Origin: Lederbergia citrisecunda
GTDB taxonomy: Bacteria; Bacillota; Bacilli; Bacillales; Bacillaceae_C
Length of the DNA stretch: 64,000 nucleotides
Direction: 5' to 3'
Assembly (NCBI RefSeq): GCF_018343695.1
Contig: NZ_JAGYPJ010000002.1
Span: 561 to 64,560 of the forward strand
Every line of letters starts with the position of its first letter. Position 1 is the first letter of the stretch. Of the stretch, positions 37,470 to 46,115 are shown in pieces. Both the position numbers and the translations under genes were made by a program. The notes beneath the pieces were generated by a model that did no database searches, was not told where the DNA came from, and worked only from the letters and a program-made list of their open reading frames with translations.

Positions 37470-38297
37470 ATGAAAGAGAAATTGAAGAAAACTGGAGCAG
37501 CTCTACTTATTGCAGGTTTTACAGTAACTGGAACAGGTTATGCATGGGCAAATGGATTAGATTCTTTTGAAAAAGATTCTACAGAGTATGTGGCTGAGGA
37601 ATCACAAGAAGTGGAAGTAACTAAAGAGGAAAATGTAGCGATTGATGAAATAGATTCAGATGATGAAACTGTTAACGAAGAGCTAGAGAATGAAGCAGAC
37701 GAAAATGTTAATGATTCTGATCAAGAAAATGAAGATGAAACAGTAGTAGATGCTGATAAAGAAGATGAAGAGAATGATGACGAATCAGTAGAAGACTCTG
37801 ATAAAGGGGAAGTAGAGGACGAAGCTGGCGAAGATGAAGTCGACCAAGAAGAAGAAGGCGAAGTAGAAGATGGAGCAACTGAAACGGAAGAAAATACACT
37901 TCCAGCTACACCAGAAGGTTATAAGGCTGGTAATCTAGCTGCTCTTGGAAAAGCTTACGAAAATGTGAAAAATCCAAAAGCAAAAGCTGCTATTAAGCGT
38001 AATATGGAACGTTCAGTTGAAAGATGGGAGAACAAGCAATCGAAAGCTGAGTCAAAGCAAACTAAAGAACCAAAGCAAACTGAAGTAAAAGAAGAAACCG
38101 TTAAAGCTGAATCACCAATTAAACAAGAAAAGGCTACTAAGGAAAATAAGGTAAAAGCTCCACAAGCTCAATTGAATAAAAAGCATGCCGAACAAAGAAA
38201 AGAGTTAAGAAATACTCAAAAAGCAGAACGTGAAGCGCAAAAAACAGAACGAAAAGCGGGAAAAGAACAAAAGCAAAAGAATGGAAAAACGAACTAA
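37470..38297 (+). CDS. secreted acidic protein upstream of sigI
   Basis: A 275-residue exported protein, family not recognised. A Sec signal peptide (KEKLKKTGAALLIAGFTV... ending AWA near residue 27) is followed by about 100 residues made mainly of Asp and Glu (about 33-138). Then comes a short ordered-looking helix, GNLAALGKAYENVKNPKAKAAI (two pieces), and a tail rich in Lys, Glu and Gln (about 185-275). The charge therefore switches from very negative to positive along the chain, allowing folding back or wall binding. SD GAGGTGAT is good. It is 84 bases before sigI and likely cotranscribed from the sigma-I-type promoter. Confidence 0.8.
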   Translation: MKEKLKKTGAALLIAGFTVTGTGYAWANGLDSFEKDSTEYVAEESQEVEVTKEENVAIDEIDSDDETVNEELENEADENVNDSDQENEDETVVDADKEDEENDDESVEDSDKGEVEDEAGEDEVDQEEEGEVEDGATETEENTLPATPEGYKAGNLAALGKAYENVKNPKAKAAIKRNMERSVERWENKQSKAESKQTKEPKQTEVKEETVKAESPIKQEKATKENKVKAPQAQLNKKHAEQRKELRNTQKAEREAQKTERKAGKEQKQKNGKTN

Positions 38298-38381
38298 TAT
38301 TCCAGAAAACAGCTTTTCAATTTTCAATGCAGCCTTAACAATTAAGATGAGTGTTGATATGGAAAGAACGGAGAGATACCA

Positions 38382-39137
38382 ATGCTTTTGTCTATCATAC
38401 AAGGAGTATTCAATAATAGGGCCGATACAGAATTGAAAGAGCTTGTATTGAAGGCAAAAAAAGGCGATGAGAAGATCATGAACGAACTTCTCATCGCTTA
38501 TACTCCGTTTATGAAAAAAACAGCTTCAATTGTCTGTAAACGATTTATTAATGAGCATGATGATGAATTTAGTGTAGCTTTAAAAGGCTTCTATGAAGCT
38601 ATTTTACAATTTAATCCTGACGAAAAGACTTCATTGAAGACTTTTTCACATTTAATTATAAAACGACGTCTTATTGATTATATGCGCAAAGAATCAAGAA
38701 GAAATGAAGAATTATTGTTATTAAATGATGAAGATAGGGAAACAGGTGCAGATCCTCAACATTATGTGTTCAACGAAATGTCGATATCCTCATTTTTAAA
38801 AGAACAGCAAGCAGCAGAACGTCGTGAAGAGATTAAGGAATATTCACAGGTTCTTAAGGAATTTGGCTTGTCGTTCCAAGAGTTAGTTATATCCTCACCC
38901 AAACATGATGATTCAAGAAAAATAGCTTTTAAAATCGCACAAATCATTTCTTCAACACCCGATTTTTATTACTATCTTATCGATAAGAAAAGGCTACCAA
39001 TAAATGAGCTTACATCCATTACCAACGTATCAAGAAAGACGATTGAACGACACAGAAAATATATAGTGGCGGTTACATTGCTAATGAACAGTAACTTCGT
39101 ATGTCTAAAGGAATTCATTAGAGAGGAACTTTTATGA
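38382..39137 (+). CDS. sigI: RNA polymerase sigma factor SigI
   Basis: A 251-residue sigma factor. The SigI features are an ELVLKAKKGDEKIMNELLIAYTPFMKK start, the region-2 stretch DEFSVALKGFYEAILQFNPD, SLKTFSHLIIKRRLIDYMRKE, and a C-terminal helix-turn-helix INELTSITNVSRKTIERHRKYI (all in parts). Length equals that of B. subtilis SigI, which answers heat and cell-wall stress. SD GGAGAG is upstream. It overlaps rsgI by four bases (ATGA). Confidence 0.94.
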   Translation: MLLSIIQGVFNNRADTELKELVLKAKKGDEKIMNELLIAYTPFMKKTASIVCKRFINEHDDEFSVALKGFYEAILQFNPDEKTSLKTFSHLIIKRRLIDYMRKESRRNEELLLLNDEDRETGADPQHYVFNEMSISSFLKEQQAAERREEIKEYSQVLKEFGLSFQELVISSPKHDDSRKIAFKIAQIISSTPDFYYYLIDKKRLPINELTSITNVSRKTIERHRKYIVAVTLLMNSNFVCLKEFIREELL

Positions 39138-40243
39138 TGTGGAAGAAAAGAGGCATTGTTTGTGAAAAGAAAAAACATTATTCTATCTTTTTAACAGATA
39201 AAGGGGAATTTTTACGAGGAATTCCGATGAAAGAAAAAACAGATATAGGAGATGAAGTTGAATTTCATCAAGTCTATTGGCCTTTTCTATTCCGTAGAAA
39301 AGGAAAACCAGCATTTTTTGGAGCTGTTATGATTGCAGCAATGCTTCTCTTTTTTTCCGTGTCATTCTTGTTGCCGAATATGAATACTGTGCTGGCTTAT
39401 GTACAACTAGATACAGACGAGGCAATGGAGTTTGGGGTCGATGAGAAAGGTAATGTTGTTTCCTTGCGCCATTTGAAAGAATCGTCTTCAGAATTGGAGA
39501 ATAGCTTTGATAAGTGGAAAGGGCAACCTTTACGTGATGTATTAGAGAGTGCTATAAAGGATTTATCAACGAATCCTAGTGAAGTACAAGTTATGATTAC
39601 AACGATTTTTCCTAACGACGAGAAAAAACCTTTAGTACACGAAATTGTGGAAAGTGTTGTAAGTGATGTTCAAAAGACATATAAAAAAATGACCTTAGAA
39701 GTTAACGAAAGTACATTTGAAGACAGATTGACCGCAAATAAACAGCAAATGTCCGTTCATGAATATAAAAAAAGTAATCAGCAAGTGCCTGAGCCGGAAT
39801 TAAAGGAATCTTCTGCTGAAGTTGAAAAAGAGATACAAATAGATTCTAATAATCAGAAGACAGATCAAGATCCTATACAACAAAAGGAAAAGCAAGAGCA
39901 AATATCAAAATCTAAAAATCTGGAAAAAGAACAAGAAAAGAAGCTACCGCCAATAAAACAGCAGAAAAACCAAGAATTCTCGAAACAACCGAATAAGAAA
40001 TCAGATTTTCGAAATCCAGCAAGTGAGAATCAAGGAGAAAACAAAAAACCTAATAATTCTAATACTACAAAAGAAAAAAGGAATAATCCTAAAAAAGATA
40101 AAGCTAAAGATTCCGAGCATCCTTCGAATAAGAAGGAGCAGTCTACTAATCCTTCTGCAGAGAAGAACAAAGGGAATAAGAAAAAACAGGATTCCTCATC
40201 TAAAGGAGAAGAAAATAAATCAAGTAAAGATAAGAAACCGTGA
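39134..40243 (+). CDS. rsgI: RsgI-type transmembrane anti-sigma factor
   Basis: A 369-residue membrane protein. The cytoplasmic N-terminal anti-sigma domain (about 1-58) has RGIVCEKKKHYSIFLTDKGEFLRGIP. A single helix (FFGAVMIAAMLLFFSVSFLL, about 61-80) follows, then an extracellular domain (VQLDTDEAMEFGVDEKGNVV...), and from about residue 225 a disordered tail of Lys, Glu, Asn, Gln and Ser. RsgI holds SigI inactive until an external signal. In Clostridium the tails carry sugar-binding modules; here the tail is low-complexity, as in Bacillus. The start overlaps sigI. Confidence 0.92.
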   Translation: MMWKKRGIVCEKKKHYSIFLTDKGEFLRGIPMKEKTDIGDEVEFHQVYWPFLFRRKGKPAFFGAVMIAAMLLFFSVSFLLPNMNTVLAYVQLDTDEAMEFGVDEKGNVVSLRHLKESSSELENSFDKWKGQPLRDVLESAIKDLSTNPSEVQVMITTIFPNDEKKPLVHEIVESVVSDVQKTYKKMTLEVNESTFEDRLTANKQQMSVHEYKKSNQQVPEPELKESSAEVEKEIQIDSNNQKTDQDPIQQKEKQEQISKSKNLEKEQEKKLPPIKQQKNQEFSKQPNKKSDFRNPASENQGENKKPNNSNTTKEKRNNPKKDKAKDSEHPSNKKEQSTNPSAEKNKGNKKKQDSSSKGEENKSSKDKKP

Positions 40244-40775
40244 TCCATCGTCAGTTTAGCTCCCTAAATATGAATACGACTTAAAGAATCATTGTTGTTG
40301 CTACTGGATTTTAATGGAAAATGGAAAAATAATCTGTGGGGACTGTTCTGTAAAGGAGGACAGTCCCCAATATTGATATTTTATTAACATATGTAGGCTC
40401 TTTATCTAAAGATTTATATTACATATCGTACCTTTCTAGTATTTCAGGGTATACCTTACAGGCTCTATCCAAAAGATTGGCTGATTTTACCGAATAGCTT
40501 TTTAGCTATCTCGTCGCGTTCTTCTTTTTCCGAGGGTCTTGTTTAGTTAAAATCATATACAAGTTCTTTGCCTCATAACCTATCTCTAGGAAGTCCTACT
40601 CTCATATCAGAAAATGAAGGTCCCCAACTCAGTTTTTTCCGTTGTGAAAATGTTGAATTTGCTGCTACACTAATCGAATATATATTATTTTGTAAAAAGT
40701 AAGAGTTAGGTGTATAGAACTTTCTCCTGTGATAATCTTAGAGTAAAGAAATTACATACAATGAAGGTGGAAATC
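40244..40775. other. spacer between rsgI and the MscS-type gene
   Basis: No gene is seen and no T-tailed terminator follows rsgI directly. A GC-rich hairpin at 40338-40368 is listed separately. Confidence 0.4.
40338..40368. other. GC-rich hairpin with SD-like loop
   Basis: GGGGACTGT and ACAGTCCCC pair perfectly over nine bases, with loop TCTGTAAAGGAGG. The loop displays AAAGGAGG, yet no ORF follows at a suitable distance and no T-run follows the stem. It may be an RNA-binding site, a REP-like repeat or a weak terminator. Confidence 0.5.
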
Positions 40776-42038
40776 GTGAAATCAATTCACAAGCAGCTTG
40801 TTGAATATGGTATGGATGCTCATATTGCTGATTATGTAGCTGTAATTATCCAAATTCTTATTATTGCACTACTTTGTATAGTGGCTAATTTTATTACGAA
40901 GAAGATCTTTATTAGGATCATCAATCATTACGTTAAAAAAACGAACTTCAAATGGGGCAATATTATATTGGAAAGGAAAATTTTTCGCAAGTTATCCCAT
41001 ATTGTTCCTGCACTCATTATTTATTACTTTTCGTCGACCTTTCCTAGTCATCAACATTGGATCGTAAAGGGAGCCATTACATATATCATCATTGTCGTAC
41101 TGACGATAATAGATAGCTTTTTAAACGCAATTGATGATATTTATAGGACCTATGAAATATCTAAGATTAAACCAATAAAAGGATATATTCAGGTCGTAAA
41201 AATTATTGTTTTCATCATCGGCGGAATTATCATTATTGCTGCCTTGATGGGTGAGAGTCCAGTCATTCTTTTAAGTGGTATTGGTGCACTATCAGCTGTC
41301 TTCATGCTAATCTTTAAAGATTCGTTATTAGGTCTTGTAGCTGGCATTCAGTTGACTGCGAATGATATGGTTCGGGTGGGTGACTGGATTGAGATGCCTA
41401 AATATGGTGCAGATGGAGACATCATTGAAATTTCTTTAAACACCGTAAAGGTTCAAAATTTTGATAAAACCATAACGACAGTACCTAGCTATGCCCTTAT
41501 ATCTGACTCTTTTAAAAACTGGAGGGCCATGCAAACTTCAGGTGGTCGACGGATAAAGAGGCCTATTTTTATCGATACAAACAGTATCACCTTTTGCACT
41601 GAAGACATGATTGAGAAATTTAAAAACATCCATTATCTTAGGGATTATATTATTAGCAAGGAAAGAGAAATAGAAGAGTATAATACGAATCATGAAATAA
41701 ATAGAAATAACAAGGTGAACGGAAGGGGCATGACGAATATCGGTGTCTTTAGGGCCTATATTACAAATTACTTAAAGAACCATCCTGGAATTAATCAGGA
41801 AATGTCACAAATGGTTAGACAACTGGAGCCAACAGAGCATGGTTTGCCATTAGAAGTTTATGCATTTTCGAATGATGTCAGGTGGGTAGTGTATGAATCA
41901 GTACAATCAAATATTTTTGACCATCTCTTTGCGGTAGCACCTGAATTCGGACTTAGAATTTTCCAAAATCCAACAGGGTATGATTTTAGAAATGTATTAG
42001 AGGAAAATCGATTTATGAAAGGTGACAGTACCCCATAA
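40776..42038 (+). CDS. MscS/YbdG-type mechanosensitive ion channel
   Basis: A protein of about 420 residues with four to five N-terminal helices and the MscS core. The pore helix shows PVILLSGIGALSAVFMLIFKDSLLGLVAGIQL, followed by the beta domain ANDMVRVGDWIEMPKYGADGDIIEISLNTVKVQNFDKTITTVPSYALISDSFKNW (in parts) with YGADG as in YbdG-like channels. The long C-terminus has the family's GMTNIGVFRAYITNYLKNHP block. Longer frames open at 40710 and 40761; GTG at 40776 is chosen for AGGTGG five bases upstream, but the ATG at 40761 cannot be excluded. Confidence 0.88.
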   Translation: MKSIHKQLVEYGMDAHIADYVAVIIQILIIALLCIVANFITKKIFIRIINHYVKKTNFKWGNIILERKIFRKLSHIVPALIIYYFSSTFPSHQHWIVKGAITYIIIVVLTIIDSFLNAIDDIYRTYEISKIKPIKGYIQVVKIIVFIIGGIIIIAALMGESPVILLSGIGALSAVFMLIFKDSLLGLVAGIQLTANDMVRVGDWIEMPKYGADGDIIEISLNTVKVQNFDKTITTVPSYALISDSFKNWRAMQTSGGRRIKRPIFIDTNSITFCTEDMIEKFKNIHYLRDYIISKEREIEEYNTNHEINRNNKVNGRGMTNIGVFRAYITNYLKNHPGINQEMSQMVRQLEPTEHGLPLEVYAFSNDVRWVVYESVQSNIFDHLFAVAPEFGLRIFQNPTGYDFRNVLEENRFMKGDSTP

Positions 42039-42204
42039 ATGAATACTAGCAATCATGACATTTGTAGTAAATGAAAGAAAATACTTTAGTATAATTAATT
42101 AAACTTCCTCGTTATTTGAGTAGTTATACCCTTACCCTATTACTGTAAAACATATTATTCCAAAGAGTTATTTTCGGAAAAAAATAAAACAATATCATGT
42201 AAAG

Positions 42205-42251
42205 AAAAGACCTTTTGTAAATAAGTGTATCAATACAAAAGGTCTTTTTAT
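42205..42251. terminator. bidirectional terminator
   Basis: AAAAGACCTTTTGTA / TACAAAAGGTCTTTTT lies between the convergent channel and methyltransferase genes. Confidence 0.88.
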
Positions 42252-42275
42252 TATCGGTTATCTCGTTAAAGGAAA

Positions 42276-43190
42276 CTATTTTTTTACAGCATATACGTAA
42301 TGAATGGTTTCAAATGCTGTTAAATAATCATTTCGATTTTTAAAATAAAGCTCATTAATTTCCTCTGGCGATAAATGTTCGTAAATAAGAAGACCCGAGT
42401 TTTCTAACATACTCTCAATTTCGGAATATGAAAAACTCGATTTCATCGGCTCTCCTCCAGCTGCAACCATTTTAACCATGTTTTCTACTCTATTAGAAAT
42501 TCCTTTTTCATCAAAAAGATTTTCGTCTGCATAATCAAAAACTATGGAACTGCCCGAAGGTACCGTCGCAAATACATGATCGATCAAGCTTGATAATTCT
42601 TTCTTCGTTAAATAATAGGAAACACCTAAAAGACTAAAAAATGTTTTTTGATTCTCAAATCCTTGATCGATTAATTGTTGAATGGAATACTTCTTAGTGA
42701 AATCCATTGGAATGAAATGAAGATTACCCGGTATTTTGAAGTTTGTTTCTTCTAATCTATTCTTTTTAAAATCTTGTGTGGCTGGGTAATCAATTTCGTA
42801 TATTTCTAGAATACTGTCCAATTCTGGGTGACGGAAGCAAAATGTATCTAATCCGGCACCGAGTATAACATATTGTGTTACTCCTAACTTTATTTCATTC
42901 TCTAGTACCATTTCGCAATAAGCTGCACGTGCTAGTGGAGTTGGTGATAGTTGAACTTGAGTAATCCATTTTAATATTTCTTCTGTATTCCCTTTATATT
43001 TTTCTGCAATATCTTTGTTGAAGAAGTGAATACCTTGTACCATGTTTTCTTTAATGTCATTAAATTCTTTCTTAGAAATTAATCTTTCGGCCATAAAGTC
43101 ATTAAAGATAATCGGCCTATCATTTTGACTATGATAAGCTCTTGTAAAAGCAGAAACTAATGAAGTCACACTGGATTCGCCTTTTTTCAT
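42276..43190 (-). CDS. class I SAM-dependent methyltransferase, LCMT/COG3315 type
   Basis: A 304-residue enzyme of the leucine-carboxyl-methyltransferase-like family. Motif I is VILGAGLDTFCFRHPE with DYPATQDFKKNRL after it, PLARAAYCEMVL before it, and SLLGVSYYLTKKEL plus VFDYADENLF follow. Members methylate carboxyl or hydroxyl groups of small molecules, including natural products. AAGGAG nine bases before the ATG at 43190 decides the start; the ATG at 43208 has no SD. Its leader carries a perfect sigma-A promoter and a terminator hairpin, so expression may be conditional. No biosynthetic cluster is adjacent. Confidence 0.87.
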   Translation of the reverse strand: MKKGESSVTSLVSAFTRAYHSQNDRPIIFNDFMAERLISKKEFNDIKENMVQGIHFFNKDIAEKYKGNTEEILKWITQVQLSPTPLARAAYCEMVLENEIKLGVTQYVILGAGLDTFCFRHPELDSILEIYEIDYPATQDFKKNRLEETNFKIPGNLHFIPMDFTKKYSIQQLIDQGFENQKTFFSLLGVSYYLTKKELSSLIDHVFATVPSGSSIVFDYADENLFDEKGISNRVENMVKMVAAGGEPMKSSFSYSEIESMLENSGLLIYEHLSPEEINELYFKNRNDYLTAFETIHYVYAVKK

Positions 43191-43210
43191 AAGAGTACAC
43201 TCCTTCATTT

Positions 43211-43252
43211 AAAAACAAAAATAGGATTCCCCCTGGCCAGGAGAATCCTATT
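43211..43252 (-). terminator. leader terminator before the methyltransferase
   Basis: On the minus strand AATAGGATTC / GAATCCTATT pair around an inner CC-TGGCCA-GG, followed by TTTTTGTTTTT and then, within about ten bases, the SD of the methyltransferase gene. A terminator inside a leader suggests attenuation. Confidence 0.75.
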
Positions 43253-43277
43253 ATAAACACAATAATTTTAATTGTAA

Positions 43278-43306
43278 ATTATAACATAAATAAATTATTT
43301 TGTCAA
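43278..43306 (-). promoter_or_regulatory. perfect sigma-A promoter
   Basis: Minus strand: TTGACA, 17 bases, TATAAT, with TG one base before the -10. This is the exact consensus with an extended -10. The transcript would start near 43271, about 80 bases before the methyltransferase ATG. Confidence 0.9.
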
Positions 43307-43382
43307 GTTGTGGCTTTCAATATTATCAACTATCTCTTTTCGTTAGTCAGCCACCATTCCCTTAGCTTTTTCTCTTTTCTGT

Positions 43383-44207
43383 TTACCGAACATGCATTTC
43401 ATTTGGATCGGAATTATGGCGCTCGCCACGATCCAAAGCTGCAATTTTGTCCATGTCTGCTTCGGTTAATTCAAAATCAAAGAGATCAATATTTTCTTTC
43501 ATGCGTGAAGGCGTGACTGTTTTTGGGATCACAATGACATCGGTTTGCAGCTGCCAGCGAAGAATGACTTGCGCAGGCGTTTTTCCGTATTGTTCCGCTA
43601 ATTCTATTATGACTGGATCTTCTAACACTTTCGTTCCGTTCATAAGCGGACTGTATGCTTCTAAATAGATCCCATGTTTTTTACAAAATTCCTTTAATTC
43701 TTTCTGCTGTAAATAAGGATGGCACTCTACTTGGTTGACAGCAGGCACTACTTCACATTCATTCATGATTCGTTCGAGATGTTCAATCTCAAAGTTGCAA
43801 ACGCCAATTGCTTTTGCACGTCCGTCTTTATAGATTTTTTCCAATGCTTTGTATGTGTCTACATATTGATCGAATTTCGGAGTTGGCCAGTGAATTAAAT
43901 AGAGGTCAACATAATCGAGCCCTAGTTTTTCTAAGCTTTCATCAAAAGCTTTTAATGTATTTTCATAACCTTGATCCGCATTCCAAACTTTTGTAGTTAT
44001 GAACAATTCCTCACGAGGAACGGTGTTCTTAGCAAGCGCCTCTCCAACACCAAGTTCATTCCTATAAATCATGGCGGTGTCAATTAAACGATACCCCGTT
44101 TCGAGTGCCTGTTCTACTGCAGTTGCAGCTTCCTCATTAGGTACTTTCCATACCCCATAGCCAAGTTGTGGCGTTCGTATACCGTTGTTTAATGTTATGT
44201 ATTTCAT
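43383..44207 (-). CDS. aldo/keto reductase
   Basis: A 274-residue AKR-fold oxidoreductase using NADPH. The catalytic tetrad is visible: Asp and Tyr in LIDTAMIYRNE, Lys in FITTKVW and His in YLIHWPTP. The C-terminal NADPH loop is IVIPKTVTPSRMKENIDLFDFEL. It is closest to Bacillus 2,5-diketo-D-gluconate/glyoxal reductase-type AKRs (YvgN/YtbE). SD AAGGAAG is upstream of the ATG at 44207; ten extra codons upstream lack support. Confidence 0.92.
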   Translation of the reverse strand: MKYITLNNGIRTPQLGYGVWKVPNEEAATAVEQALETGYRLIDTAMIYRNELGVGEALAKNTVPREELFITTKVWNADQGYENTLKAFDESLEKLGLDYVDLYLIHWPTPKFDQYVDTYKALEKIYKDGRAKAIGVCNFEIEHLERIMNECEVVPAVNQVECHPYLQQKELKEFCKKHGIYLEAYSPLMNGTKVLEDPVIIELAEQYGKTPAQVILRWQLQTDVIVIPKTVTPSRMKENIDLFDFELTEADMDKIAALDRGERHNSDPNEMHVR

Positions 44208-44487
44208 GGAATCGCTTCCTTTCAATCGTTTTACCAAAGTCTATCACAGATTTTGGAGAATTTGAATTATAATACATAGTTGGAAATCCACCCACAAAGA
44301 GTGCTTGTGGATGGACTTATGATCATTATTTTAAAAATAAAATTAAAAAAGTTGTAGCAATCCCAACATAAAGTCAAAGCGAATAATCCTTTGTGCAGGA
44401 AAACAGTTTTTCATACATTCAGATTTTTACATATATGTATGCAGTGAAATCTAAAACTTTACCTAGATGTGCTTTAAACACTGCTTT

Positions 44488-44958
44488 TCATTGCATTTCT
44501 TTTGTTGGTCCCATGACAGGAGGTACAGTTAAGCCTGCTTGACGAAGTAAAACGGTCATTTGTCCACGATGGTGCGTTTGATGATCGATTAAAGAGCGTA
44601 AAAGTGCCCCACGTGGTAACGGACGACCAAATCCTGTTACTTCTTCAAGTAAGGATTCATCAGTAAGTTTTGGAATTTCTTCTTTATAGGAACTAATGAT
44701 TTTTTCATATGCAGCAACTATCTCTACTACATCATTAGGAACAGGATGATCTTGGCTAGGACCAGGTACGTCCAGTCCTGCAAAATGACCAAATGCATCT
44801 GCAGCACCAACTAAGTGCCAAGCCAACCATCCAAGGCTATTATGACCTTCGGCAATGGATTGATCCAGCTTATTATTGGTCATTGCTTTCATTACATTTA
44901 AAGTTGCAGCAGAAGCAACATTCCAATCTCTCATAAAGTCTTCCACTTTTCGGTACAC
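44488..44958 (-). CDS. DinB family protein
   Basis: A four-helix-bundle protein of about 156 residues. The putative metal His residues appear in WLAWHLVG and IDHQTHHRGQMTVLLRQ, the common DinB/YfiT triad. Family members act as thiol-dependent S-transferases or have unknown roles, often in stress responses. AAGGAG is eight bases before a GTG at 44958 but only one before a GTG at 44967, so 44958 is chosen. Confidence 0.87.
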   Translation of the reverse strand: MYRKVEDFMRDWNVASAATLNVMKAMTNNKLDQSIAEGHNSLGWLAWHLVGAADAFGHFAGLDVPGPSQDHPVPNDVVEIVAAYEKIISSYKEEIPKLTDESLLEEVTGFGRPLPRGALLRSLIDHQTHHRGQMTVLLRQAGLTVPPVMGPTKEMQ

Positions 44959-45141
44959 TCTGAACACTCCTTTTTATTAAATTCGTTTCAATTATAGCTA
45001 ATAGGAGATAAACATGTCCAAATGGTAGTCTTATTTAGTTCATTTGAAGAGATTAGTTGACCGGAAGAGAGGATAAGTTGTTATGTATTTTTTAAGAAAA
45101 AGTAGATACCACTTTTTTAGAGTTGTGATCCTTCCTGTTAC

Positions 45142-45300
45142 GGAAAAAAGTGATGGTAAATGGAGCAAGCGTCATATTAGTGACCTATGGCCCAGGGAAA
45201 AAACATGATGAAGGTCACCAATCGAGGTATTGGTGACCAGTGATGTGGAAAAAATCATGGTAAAGGTCACCAATCATCATATTACCGCCCTTTACCATAA
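45142..45300. repeat. three degenerate tandem units of about 52 bases with hairpins
   Basis: Units begin with GGAAAAAA at 45142, 45196 and 45247, and each continues TGATG(G)-type, then GGTCACCAAT or a relative. Unit 2 holds GGTCACCAAT / ATTGGTGACC (10 pairs). Unit 3 holds ATGGTAAAGG / CCTTTACCAT. Read on the minus strand, each hairpin is followed by TTTTTTCC, so they act as successive terminators after the gene that ends at 45350. Confidence 0.6.
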
Positions 45301-45349
45301 AAAAACGTGTGAGAATAGACCATCAAAACCATGGTTCCATTTCAAACTG

Positions 45350-46015
45350 CTAAAATCTATTTGGAAATTGTTTCACGATTGCTTCAGCTATCATATCTGA
45401 CATTCCTAAAGCTTGCGCCTCAATTTTATCAAATATTGCGACGTCGGACTTATAATCCCTTTGAATCATTTTGACCGCTTCATCTTTAGTTAAATCTAAA
45501 TGCATATAAAACATTTTTCTTACATCTTCTTTACCTAAATGAGGATTAATGCTGCTTAAAAATGCTGCGATATCATCTGCGTTCCGATACCATTGTTTAT
45601 TCTTTTCGGCTGCTGTTTTGGTATCCCCTTTTACAGATGCAGTTACTAATTCGGCTGCCAAAATCAAATGTTCTTTTATAAGCATCGCGTATTGATCTGC
45701 AATTTGATTGCCATAAAAAGGTCTTAGACAATTTCCCATGTCGGTAGCATTCATCAACAGCCGTTCTTGTACAAATTGTAAATCAGGCAAATTAAAAACT
45801 ATGCTAATAATGGTCATTCTCGTCCAGTTGACATGTTCTTCCCAAAGGAGGCGATTCATACTGATAAAATCAACGACATTTTTCCGGATTAATTGGGTGC
45901 TTGGAATAGTAGCTGTTTTTGTTAAAACATATCGTACAGGTGCCGTATATTGTGAAATTGGTCCCCAGTAAATGGGTTGCGTATAAGTAGGTAATGTATT
46001 TCGAAAGTAGAACAT
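45350..46015 (-). CDS. hypothetical helical protein, two-repeat Firmicutes family
   Basis: A 221-residue soluble protein without a signal peptide. It appears to contain two related halves: LLWEEHVNWTRMTIISIVFNLPDLQFVQERLL...GNQIADQYAMLIKEHLILAAELV, then DTKTAAEKNKQWYRNADDIAAFLSSINPHLG...MFYMHLDLTKDEAVKMI (in parts). Similar proteins occur in Bacillus and Paenibacillus, sometimes mislabelled. Function is unknown. Evenly spaced His/Trp/Arg residues suggest a helical bundle. It is monocistronic. Confidence 0.7.
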   Translation of the reverse strand: MFYFRNTLPTYTQPIYWGPISQYTAPVRYVLTKTATIPSTQLIRKNVVDFISMNRLLWEEHVNWTRMTIISIVFNLPDLQFVQERLLMNATDMGNCLRPFYGNQIADQYAMLIKEHLILAAELVTASVKGDTKTAAEKNKQWYRNADDIAAFLSSINPHLGKEDVRKMFYMHLDLTKDEAVKMIQRDYKSDVAIFDKIEAQALGMSDMIAEAIVKQFPNRF

Positions 46016-46115
46016 TCTACATTCTCTCCCTAAATCTATAAATTAGTTTTTATACTAATATATTCCAATTCATACATTTAGGTGATTGTCCTTAATATAA
46101 AATAAACTCGTTCAA

